DNA of 6,700 bases from the NCBI GenBank assembly GCA_016777745.1, contig JADHQX010000073.1:1-6700 (forward strand). The letters are read 5' to 3'. The translations under genes were made by a program, and so were the position numbers. Of this stretch, positions 1-5,721 are shown piece by piece. The first letter of the stretch is position 1, and every line of letters starts with the position of its first letter. The notes under the pieces are model-generated. The model worked only from the letters and a program-made list of their open reading frames with translations, made no database searches and was not told where the DNA came from. Source of the stretch: Candidatus Pelagibacterales bacterium (GTDB taxonomy: Bacteria; Pseudomonadota; Alphaproteobacteria; Pelagibacterales; AG-422-B15).

Positions 1-1
1 A

Positions 2-346
2 GCAATTGGTGGTGAGCCAGATAATCAAGATGAATTTGACAGCTCAGATATGTGGCAAAGAGCAATGATTGGCCATGCTGCAGTTAATCAGGTGCCAATA
101 GTTGCCTCTAATCGGATTGGCACGGAAGACGGTTTTGAGATTTCAAATTTCTTTTACGGAAGATCGTTTATTACAGATTATACTGGCGAGATAGTTGCTG
201 AAGGATCTAGAGATAAAGAGGAAGTTTTAATTTCTACAATTGACTTGGATAAAGCAGAAGACTTTAGAAGCTCATGGGGGATTTTTCGTGATAGAAGACC
301 GGATTTGTATAAAACACTCTTAGATATGGACGGCTCTGAAGAATAA
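2..346 (+). CDS. aguB: N-carbamoylputrescine amidase, C-terminal part (5' end outside window)
   Basis: This is the last 114 codons of a nitrilase-superfamily (carbon-nitrogen hydrolase) protein; the frame is open from base 2 with no start in view. The family member it resembles, N-carbamoylputrescine amidase, hydrolyses N-carbamoylputrescine to putrescine, CO2 and ammonia in the arginine-agmatine route to polyamines, in the cytoplasm. Seen here: AIGGEP near the left edge, followed by MWQRAMIGHAAVNQVP and VASNRIG, then a FYGRSFI/TDYTGEIVAE stretch and a FRDRRPDLY ending. These follow the order in the AguB subfamily, which is about 290 residues long. The catalytic Glu-Lys-Cys triad would lie upstream of the window, so activity cannot be judged. 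An agmatine deiminase gene could be next door upstream (inference). The stop TAA at 344-346 shares one base with the ATG of the next gene, which suggests cotranscription. Another nitrilase-family amidase is the main alternative. Confidence 0.88.
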   Translation, partial: AIGGEPDNQDEFDSSDMWQRAMIGHAAVNQVPIVASNRIGTEDGFEISNFFYGRSFITDYTGEIVAEGSRDKEEVLISTIDLDKAEDFRSSWGIFRDRRPDLYKTLLDMDGSEE

Positions 347-624
347 TGACTGTAAAAATATTTAAACCATCAAAAACTGCAATGCAGTCTGGGAAAGCAA
401 AAAATAGACTTTGGCAATTGCAAGTTCTTGATGACAGCAATCAATCACAGGATCCGCTGATTGGCTATCATGGTGGCTCAAGTACAAAAAATCAGATTAA
501 ACTTCAATTTGACACCAAAGAAGATGCAATAAACTTTGCTAAATCTAAAAATTATGATTATGAAGTCATTGAAGCGTCTGCTAGGAAAATTATAAAGAAG
601 TCTTATGCGGATAATTTTAAATAA
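346..624 (+). CDS. NDUFS4-like accessory subunit of NADH:ubiquinone oxidoreductase (complex I)
   Basis: A 92-aa protein of the ETC complex I NDUFS4 family (the 18-kDa 'AQDQ' subunit of mitochondria). In alphaproteobacteria this small subunit attaches to the peripheral arm of respiratory complex I, where it is thought to help assembly or stability of the NADH-oxidising module. Visible family marks are the N-terminal KIFKPSKTAMQSGKAK (residues 4-19), a W at 23, the DPLIGYHGGSST region (36-47), the QFDTKEDAINFAKSKNYDYEV segment (54-74) and the closing KKSYADNFK (84-92). The length is near the usual bacterial size of about 100 residues. The gene starts in a TAATG overlap with the amidase and has only a weak GAAG ribosome site 4 bases upstream, so translational coupling is likely. 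It ends 4 bases before a tRNA-Arg. I see no other nuo genes here, which is normal for this subunit in alphaproteobacteria. Confidence 0.9.
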   Translation: MTVKIFKPSKTAMQSGKAKNRLWQLQVLDDSNQSQDPLIGYHGGSSTKNQIKLQFDTKEDAINFAKSKNYDYEVIEASARKIIKKSYADNFK

Positions 625-628
625 TAAT

Positions 629-704
<76 letters not shown>

Positions 705-706
705 TC

Positions 707-1327
707 ATTATATTTTTTATTTTAAACTTATTTTTTTTAACATATTCAAGTGCTTCAAGTACAAAAGCACCCTTAGAGTTATTTTTGGGTGGAAATGAAA
801 AAGAAGCTATCAACATATGGAAACAATATTCAGAAATGGGCAATCTTGATGCAACATATGCACTTGGAATTGTTTTTTATGATTCAGATGTTACAGGTTT
901 GTGTCAAAGAATAGAGGATAGTAATTGTAAAAATAATTTTAAATCAGGTTTAAAGTATTATAAAATTGCACATGATGCTGGTGACGTGAGGGCAACATAT
1001 GCGTTAGGTGAACACTATGATTATTTTCGCAAATATAAAAAGGCATTTAGATATTATCTAACCGCTGCTGAGGCAGGAGTTCCCGAAGCTCAGTTTAATA
1101 CTGCCAGCATGTATGAGCATGGAGAAGGTGTCACGCAAGATACTGTTCAAGCTGTTAGATGGTATTTACAATGTAACGAAACCAAGCTTTGTTTACAAAA
1201 AGAAGATGGAATTTCTGACCTTATTGAGAAATTAACTATTGACGAACTTCAGCTTGCAAAATCATTTCTAATTATTGATCAAGTTCCAATTAACATCAGA
1301 TTAGATAGCGTAGCTAAATCAAAATAA
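707..1327 (+). CDS. exported Sel1-repeat (TPR-like) protein, start codon uncertain
   Basis: The frame carries a hydrophobic leader (IIFFILNLFFLTYSSAS) typical of a signal peptide or anchor, then helical Sel1-type repeats. Counting from an ATT start at 707 (about 206 aa), the repeats lie near residues 30-60 (EAINIWKQYSEMGNLDATYALG), 78-107 (SGLKYYKIAHDAGDVRATYALG) and 109-141 (KKAFRYYLTAAEAGVPEAQF), with a partial fourth at 143-155 (AVRWYLQC). Such repeats form solenoids that bind other proteins in the periplasm or envelope; the partner here is unknown. The start is the problem: no ATG, GTG or TTG lies between the tRNA CCA end and the leader. Options are ATC 704, ATT 707 or ATA 710 directly behind the tRNA, the in-frame ATG at 605 with translation through the tRNA, TTG 785 or ATG 836. 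The last two lose the leader, and ATG 836 also cuts into the first repeat. I list 707 as a placeholder. The stop is TAA 1325-1327, and no convincing terminator follows. Confidence 0.7.
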   Translation: MIFFILNLFFLTYSSASSTKAPLELFLGGNEKEAINIWKQYSEMGNLDATYALGIVFYDSDVTGLCQRIEDSNCKNNFKSGLKYYKIAHDAGDVRATYALGEHYDYFRKYKKAFRYYLTAAEAGVPEAQFNTASMYEHGEGVTQDTVQAVRWYLQCNETKLCLQKEDGISDLIEKLTIDELQLAKSFLIIDQVPINIRLDSVAKSK

Positions 1328-1477
1328 TAATTTATACAAGATGTAGTAAAGTTACTAACAACTTCTACCTGATATTGATTCAATCATAACTTTTTTTTGT
1401 TTGGTAATTAAAGATACATGTGCTTAACTTAACATTAACGTTTTAATTTAATTAAATTATAGAAAAGGAAATATGAT
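1328..1477 (+). promoter_or_regulatory. A+T-rich leader and probable promoter region of the aap operon
   Basis: This 150-base gap is the only sizeable non-coding stretch ahead of the aap genes, so the operon promoter should be here. Visible elements are a short inverted repeat ATTGA-T-TCAAT (1374-1384) that contains a GATTC site of the GANTC type methylated by CcrM in many alphaproteobacteria, a run of eight T (1391-1398), three TTAAC copies at 1424-1428, 1429-1433 and 1435-1439, and a perfect palindrome at 1444-1459. No -35/-10 pair stands out well enough to place a start site, and I see no sigma-54 GG/GC pattern. The ribosome site is AAAAGGAA (1463-1470). Confidence 0.5.
1444..1459. repeat. 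16-bp perfect palindrome before aapJ
   Basis: TAATTTAATTAAATTA is exactly self-complementary and ends 4 bases before the AAAAGGAA ribosome site of aapJ. It could be an operator for a dimeric regulator. In DNA this rich in A and T, a palindrome made only of A and T can also arise by chance, so the functional reading is weak. Confidence 0.4.
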
Positions 1478-2494
1478 ATGAAAATATTAAAAATATCAGC
1501 TCTTCTAGCTTTATTTTCATTTTTTACTGCACCGGCTATAGCCGGTACTTTAGAAGATGTTCAATCTAGAGGATTTGTAAAATGTGGTGTAACCACAGGT
1601 TTACTTGGTTTTGCTGCACCTGATGATTCAGGCAACTGGACAGGCTTTGACGTAGACGTATGTCGTGCTGTTGCTGCGGCTGTACTTGGAGATTCAAGTA
1701 AAGTTGAATTTACAACTACAACAGGTAAAACAAGATTCCCAACTCTTGCTTCTGGCGAAATCGATGTATTAGCTAGAAACACTACTTGGACTTTTAGCCG
1801 TGATGTTAATCTTGGTTTTGAGTTTATTGGAGTCAACTACTATGATGGTCAAGGATTTCTTGTACCAGCTTCTTTAGGTGTTACTTCTGCTAAAGATTTA
1901 GATGGTGCTTCAGTTTGTATTCAAACTGGAACAACAACTGAACTTAACTTAGCTGACTTTTTCCGTATGAATGGAATTAAGTATGAAGCAATTCCAGTAG
2001 AAACTAATGATGAGTCTCGTGAGAACTTATTTGCAGGTAGATGTGATGTTTACACTACTGATGCATCTGGTTTAGCAGCAACTGCTGCACAAGCTGAAGA
2101 TCCATCTCAATGGATTCTGCTTCCAGAAATCATTTCTAAAGAACCTTTAGGACCACTTGTTAGACATGGTGATCATGTTTGGGGTGATATCGTTCGTTGG
2201 TCTTTAAACACAATGATTATTGCAGAAGAAAAAGGATTAACATCAAACAATCTTGATACTAAACTTGCTATGAATAATGATCCTGAAGTTGCAAGACTTA
2301 CAGGCAGAGAAGGTGAGTACGGTGTAATGTTTGGTCTATCTAATGACTTTGGATATAACATCATTAAACAAGTAGGTAACTACGGTGAAGTATTTGAAAG
2401 AAATATTGGATCTAAGACTCCTCTAAAATTAGCTAGAGGACTAAATGCACCTTGGACTGATGGCGGAATTTTATACGTTCCACCTTTTAGATAA
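1478..2494 (+). CDS. aapJ: general L-amino-acid ABC transporter, periplasmic binding protein AapJ
   Basis: A 338-aa family-3 solute-binding protein, the periplasmic receptor that delivers amino acids to the AapQM permease. Residues 1-22 form a clear signal peptide (MKILK n-region, hydrophobic ALLALFSFF core, cleavage likely after AIA-22). The mature protein shows KCGVTTGLLGF (36-45), the GFDVDVCRAVAAAVLGD signature (57-72) and ARNTTWTFSRD (99-109), whose Arg100 is a plausible ligand-carboxylate binder by analogy with the family. It ends in GGILYVPPFR, the usual AapJ close, and its length is standard. The start at 1478 is set by AAAAGGAA eight bases upstream. An ATG at 1473 is followed at once by ATA TGA and cannot be the start. 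AapJ systems of rhizobia take up a broad range of L-amino acids; the range here is inferred. A strong hairpin follows the stop, so its message probably exceeds that of the permeases. Confidence 0.95.
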   Translation: MKILKISALLALFSFFTAPAIAGTLEDVQSRGFVKCGVTTGLLGFAAPDDSGNWTGFDVDVCRAVAAAVLGDSSKVEFTTTTGKTRFPTLASGEIDVLARNTTWTFSRDVNLGFEFIGVNYYDGQGFLVPASLGVTSAKDLDGASVCIQTGTTTELNLADFFRMNGIKYEAIPVETNDESRENLFAGRCDVYTTDASGLAATAAQAEDPSQWILLPEIISKEPLGPLVRHGDHVWGDIVRWSLNTMIIAEEKGLTSNNLDTKLAMNNDPEVARLTGREGEYGVMFGLSNDFGYNIIKQVGNYGEVFERNIGSKTPLKLARGLNAPWTDGGILYVPPFR

Positions 2495-2523
2495 GATTAA
2501 GTTAAAACTTAAGTAAAAAAATT

Positions 2524-2557
2524 AATGCCGGACTAAGTTTTTAGTCCGGCATTTTTT
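2524..2557 (+). terminator. strong hairpin with T-tract between aapJ and aapQ (attenuating terminator or mRNA stabiliser)
   Basis: The arms AATGCCGGACTAA (2524-2536) and TTAGTCCGGCATT (2541-2553) pair over 13 bp without mismatch around a GTTT loop. The T-tract at 2552-2557 follows, so the shape is that of an intrinsic terminator. It is the most stable fold I can see in the window outside the tRNAs. It sits 30 bases past the aapJ stop and inside an operon whose downstream genes have no obvious separate promoter, so partial read-through is expected. The usual result in such operons is an excess of binding protein over permease. An A-run (2515-2521) on the left side could give some terminator function on the minus strand too. 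Confidence 0.85.
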
Positions 2558-2600
2558 ATGTTTAATATTTAAAATAAATTGATATAGAGTATGCACGTAT

Positions 2601-3758
2601 ATGTTTAAAATTGACTTCTCAGATCAGAAATTTAGAGCCATCATCATACAGACATTAGTTGTAGGATTACTTGCTTATGGACTTTATTTCTTAGTTGATA
2701 CAACGGCATACAATTTAGAAAAAAGAAATATTGCTACTGGTTTTGGATTTTTAGACGATCCAGCTGGTTTTGATATATCCTTTAGTCCATTCTATAATTA
2801 TGTCGCAACAGATTCACATTTTGTGGTTTTTTTAGTTGGACTTGGTAATACATTATTAATCTCCTTAGTTGGTTGTATAGCTGCAACTTTTTTAGGTTTC
2901 TCAGTAGGTATTATTAGACTTTCATCTAACTGGTTACTTAGCCGCCTAGCTTATGTTTATGTAGAAATTACTAGAAACATACCACTTATATTACAATTAT
3001 TATTTTGGTACGCGTTATTAATAAATTTACCAAGAGTTAAGAATAGCATTGCTTTGGGTGAATCCTTTTTTTTAAATAATAGGGGTTTAAATAGCCCATT
3101 GCCTTTATTTGGCGATAACTTTATTTATGTTTTTGCTACAATTTTTTTAACAATAATTTTTGCCATATTTTTTTCTAGATGGGCTAAAAAAAAGCAAGAA
3201 GAAACAGGAAAACAATATCCATTATTTCTTATTAATTTTGCTTCAATTTTAATCTTTCCAATCATTGTATATTTCATTTCAGGCTCACCACTTGATTTTG
3301 AAGATCCAGTCCTAAAAGGATTTAATTTTGTTGGAGGCATGAAAATCCCACCAGAATTTGTTGCTATGTTTTTGGGTTTAAGTATTTATACGGCATCTTT
3401 TATTTCTGAAATTGTTAGAGCTGGAATACTTTCTGTAAGTAAAGGTCAAATCGAAGCCGCTAAATCATTAGGACTTCAACAAAAAGTAATAATGAATTGG
3501 GTAATTATCCCTCAAGCGTTAAGAGTAATCGTTCCCCCTTTAACAAGTCAGTTTTTAAATTTAACTAAAAATTCTTCTTTAGGCATTGCTATTGGTTACG
3601 CTGATCTAGTTCACGGGTTTGGAGGTATCAGTTTGAATCAAACTGGCCAAGCTATTGAATGTATGGCTATTGTTATGGCTACCTATTTAGTTATCAGTCT
3701 TACCATATCATTCTTTATGAATATTTATAACAGATCAATCCAAATGGAGAGCAGGTAA
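2601..3758 (+). CDS. aapQ: general L-amino-acid ABC transporter, permease AapQ
   Basis: A 385-aa inner-membrane protein of the HisM/AapQ class, which pairs with AapM to form the translocation channel. It has an N-terminal membrane segment (about 13-32), then the AapQ-typical region ATGFGFLDDPAGFDIS (45-60). The binding-protein-dependent permease core starts near LVGLGNTLLISLVG (78-91) and includes VEITRNIPLILQLLFWY (121-137), further hydrophobic segments at about 173-192, 208-226 and 252-268, and a C-terminal span at about 353-374. The cytoplasmic EAA loop that docks onto the ATPase is at 285-309 (EAAKSLGLQQ ... IIPQALR). ATG 2601 is the only start in frame, because a stop lies at 2580-2582. 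Its ribosome site is poor (a GAG about 11 bases upstream). A five-codon frame (2591-2608) overlaps the start. The stop TAA overlaps the aapM ATG by one base. The length is close to the usual size of about 400. Confidence 0.95.
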   Translation: MFKIDFSDQKFRAIIIQTLVVGLLAYGLYFLVDTTAYNLEKRNIATGFGFLDDPAGFDISFSPFYNYVATDSHFVVFLVGLGNTLLISLVGCIAATFLGFSVGIIRLSSNWLLSRLAYVYVEITRNIPLILQLLFWYALLINLPRVKNSIALGESFFLNNRGLNSPLPLFGDNFIYVFATIFLTIIFAIFFSRWAKKKQEETGKQYPLFLINFASILIFPIIVYFISGSPLDFEDPVLKGFNFVGGMKIPPEFVAMFLGLSIYTASFISEIVRAGILSVSKGQIEAAKSLGLQQKVIMNWVIIPQALRVIVPPLTSQFLNLTKNSSLGIAIGYADLVHGFGGISLNQTGQAIECMAIVMATYLVISLTISFFMNIYNRSIQMESR

Positions 3759-4810
3759 TGACTGCTTATAGTTGGATTAAAGAAAATTTATTTTCAAGTT
3801 GGCTTAACTCAATTGTTACGCTAGTTATTATTTATTTTCTAGCAAGCATTGTACCACCTCTTTTAGACTGGCTTATTTTTGAAGCAACTTTTATTGCTGA
3901 TGATAGAACAGGGTGCACTACAGATGGCGCATGCTGGGCTATTATTGGAGCAAGATCTTACCAATTTTTATATGGTTTTTATCCAACTGAAGAAGTTTGG
4001 AGAGTTAATCTAGTTTATGCTTTATTACCCCTTGGTATTCTTCCATTAATTTGGGAAGGTATGCCATATCGAAAACAGTTTTTAATTTTTGCAGTTGTTT
4101 ATCCATTTTTAGTTTTTTTCTTATTATACGGTGGTCCAGGACTAACAGAAGTTGCTAGTAATAAATGGGGTGGCTTGTTACTAACTTTATTTTTAGGACT
4201 AGGCGGTATTATCATTGCTTTTCCACTAAGTGTTTTTTTAGCATTAGGTAGAAGATCTAAGATGCCTGCTATCTCAGCTATATGTGTTGTGTTTATCGAA
4301 TTTATCAGAGGTGTACCGCTTATCACATTATTATTCTTTGGAAGTATGATGTTGCCTTTATTCCTACCAGAAGGATTAAATATTGATACTGTACTTAGAG
4401 CTCTAGTTGCAGTTATTATATTTCAAGCTGCTTATGGAGCTGAAGTAGTAAGAGGTGGATTACAAGCAATGCCAAAGGGCCAGTACGAAGCTGCTCAAGC
4501 CCTTGGACTTTCTTATTGGCAAATGAATTATCAAATTATTCTTCCACAAGCTCTAAAAATTACAATCCCAGCACTAGTAAATACTGCAATAGGCTTATTC
4601 AAAGATACATCATTAGTTATAGTTATTGGTTTGTTGGATTTGTTGGGCATAGGAAGAGCAGCATTAGCTGACACTAAATGGATGGCTTTACACGTTGAGG
4701 TATATGTATTTATTGCAGCAATCTTCTTTATATTTTGTTTTGGTTTCTCAAGATATAGTCTATATTTAGAAAAGAAACTTAACACCGACAACGATAGTGA
4801 GAACAAATGA
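3758..4810 (+). CDS. aapM: general L-amino-acid ABC transporter, permease AapM
   Basis: A 350-aa second permease subunit, partner of AapQ in the inner membrane. The start has the AapM-style [14 protein letters not shown] (9-22) and a membrane segment to about 36. A periplasmic part follows with [14 protein letters not shown] (51-64) and [16 protein letters not shown] (69-84), which is typical of this subfamily. More membrane spans follow at about 86-99 and 107-124, then the transport core with [20 protein letters not shown] (140-159) and [14 protein letters not shown] (181-194). The EAA loop is at 244-266 ([10 protein letters not shown] ... IILPQALK) and [17 protein letters not shown] at 281-297. 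ATG 3758 overlaps the aapQ stop (TAATG) and has a good GGAG site 8 bases upstream (3746-3749). The last four bases overlap aapP (ATGA), so translation of the two is probably coupled. Confidence 0.95.
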   Translation: MTAYSWIKENLFSSWLNSIVTLVIIYFLASIVPPLLDWLIFEATFIADDRTGCTTDGACWAIIGARSYQFLYGFYPTEEVWRVNLVYALLPLGILPLIWEGMPYRKQFLIFAVVYPFLVFFLLYGGPGLTEVASNKWGGLLLTLFLGLGGIIIAFPLSVFLALGRRSKMPAISAICVVFIEFIRGVPLITLLFFGSMMLPLFLPEGLNIDTVLRALVAVIIFQAAYGAEVVRGGLQAMPKGQYEAAQALGLSYWQMNYQIILPQALKITIPALVNTAIGLFKDTSLVIVIGLLDLLGIGRAALADTKWMALHVEVYVFIAAIFFIFCFGFSRYSLYLEKKLNTDNDSENK

Positions 4811-5544
4811 ATCAAGATTCAATAATTTATTTTGAAAATGTAAGCAAATGGTTTGGTGATTTCCAGGTGCTTAATGGTATAAACTTGGAAGTAAATAAAA
4901 GTGAAAAGATTGTTGTGTGTGGACCATCTGGTTCTGGAAAATCAACAATGATCAGATGTATAAATCGTCTTGAAGAACATCAAGAAGGTAAAATTATAGT
5001 TGATGGTACTGAGCTTACAGGAAATATCAAAAATATTGATACGGTAAGAAGAGAAGTTGGAATGGTTTTTCAGCAATTTAATTTATTCCCACACTTAAGT
5101 ATTTTAGATAATTGCACTTTAGCTCCTATATGGGTGAGAAAAATGCCTAAGGCTGATGCAACGGAGTTGGCAATGCAGTATCTAAAAAGAGTTCAAATTG
5201 AAGATCAGGTTCATAAATTTCCAAATCAATTATCTGGTGGACAACAACAAAGAGCTGCTATTGCTAGAGCTTTATGTATGCAGCCACGATTAATGCTCTT
5301 TGATGAGCCTACTTCAGCTTTAGATCCTGAAATGATTAAAGAAGTTTTAGATGTTATGATCGGCTTAGCTAATGATGGTATGACCATGCTCGTTGTAACT
5401 CACGAAATGGGTTTTGCAAAAGAAGTTGCCGATAGAATTGTATTCATGGATGAAGGTAAAATTATTGAAGCGAAAGCTCCCACAGAATTCTTTGAAAATC
5501 CAGAGAGCGAAAGAACTAAGTTATTTTTAAGTCAGATTTTATAG
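4807..5544 (+). CDS. aapP: general L-amino-acid ABC transporter, ATP-binding protein AapP
   Basis: A 245-aa ATPase that powers the AapQM permease from the cytoplasmic side as a dimer. All nucleotide-binding motifs are present and intact: Walker [10 protein letters not shown] (39-47), Q-loop [10 protein letters not shown] (87-96), ABC signature LSGGQQQR (142-149), Walker B LMLFDEP (162-168) with catalytic Glu167, D-loop SALD (170-173) and H-loop His199 in VVTHEMGFA. It is of the polar amino-acid transporter subclass (relatives GlnQ, HisP) and of standard length, so the enzyme should be functional. The start shares ATGA with the aapM stop; only a weak GTGAGA sequence lies upstream, which fits coupled translation. 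The stop TAG is 8 bases from the 3' end of a tRNA-Asn on the opposite strand, and no separate terminator fits in between. Confidence 0.97.
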   Translation: MNQDSIIYFENVSKWFGDFQVLNGINLEVNKSEKIVVCGPSGSGKSTMIRCINRLEEHQEGKIIVDGTELTGNIKNIDTVRREVGMVFQQFNLFPHLSILDNCTLAPIWVRKMPKADATELAMQYLKRVQIEDQVHKFPNQLSGGQQQRAAIARALCMQPRLMLFDEPTSALDPEMIKEVLDVMIGLANDGMTMLVVTHEMGFAKEVADRIVFMDEGKIIEAKAPTEFFENPESERTKLFLSQIL

Positions 5545-5552
5545 AAAAAGTT

Positions 5553-5628
5553 TGGCTCCGCCTGCTGGGCTCGAACCAGCGACAACCTGATTAACAGTCA
5601 AGCGCTCTACCAACTGAGCTAAGGCGGA
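5553..5628 (-). tRNA. tRNA-Asn (anticodon GUU), with encoded CCA
   Basis: Read on the minus strand from 5628. The acceptor stem TCCGCCT pairs with AGGCGGA (plus-strand 5622-5628 and 5557-5563). The D arm reads AGCTCAGTTGGTAGAGC. The anticodon stem CTTGA/TCAGG has loop CTGTTAA, giving anticodon GTT (plus-strand 5593-5595). The T stem GCTGG/CCAGC has loop TTCGAGC. Discriminator G and encoded CCA (plus-strand 5553-5555) end the gene. The D-loop and T-loop are close to those of Escherichia coli tRNA-Asn. It faces aapP tail to tail, and its promoter must lie in 5629-5721, shared with the divergent gene at 5722. Confidence 0.97.
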
Positions 5629-5638
5629 ATAAGCAATT

Positions 5639-5721
5639 CTTATAACAAATGTATTTATATTTTACTAGTTTAAGTTTTAATTTTTATGGATATAAATAGC
5701 CTTTAAACATAAACTAAAAAT
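5639..5721. promoter_or_regulatory. divergent intergenic promoter region (tRNA-Asn on minus, wHTH-TPR gene on plus)
   Basis: The gap between the tRNA-Asn 5' end and the ATG at 5722 must hold both start sites. On the minus strand, TATAAG (plus 5639-5644) is a fair -10 box that would leave a leader of about 4 bases before the tRNA; no good -35 box is seen 17 bases further up. On the plus strand, TATAAA (5691-5696) is a fair -10 box and would give a leader of about 19 bases; the -35 candidates around 5668-5674 are weak. No Shine-Dalgarno sequence is seen ahead of ATG 5722. Confidence 0.35.

Noticed and set aside
1344..1398. Terminator for the Sel1 gene: TAGTAA/TTACTA repeat (1344-1357) and the T8 run (1391-1398)
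   Set aside because: The TAGTAA repeat would have a 2-base loop and no T-tract behind it. The short ATTGA/TCAAT repeat before T8 has a 1-base loop and little G+C, so neither makes a stable intrinsic terminator.
1328..1477. Sigma-54 (NtrC-type) promoter for the aap operon
   Set aside because: Rhizobial aap operons respond to nitrogen control, so I looked for a GG-N10-GC element; the region has TTGG at 1401-1404 but no GC at the right distance.
1561..1836. Minus-strand open frame of 91 codons inside aapJ
   Set aside because: Fully inside a well-conserved gene, composition typical of an antisense shadow, no domain seen.
3125..3340. Minus-strand open frame of 71 codons inside aapQ
   Set aside because: Lies in the central part of a clear permease gene, with Lys/Ile-rich antisense composition and no recognisable motif.
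4099..4815. Two minus-strand open frames (75 and 94 codons) opposite aapM
   Set aside because: Both are opposite a complete permease gene with intact EAA loop; no ribosome site or family features.
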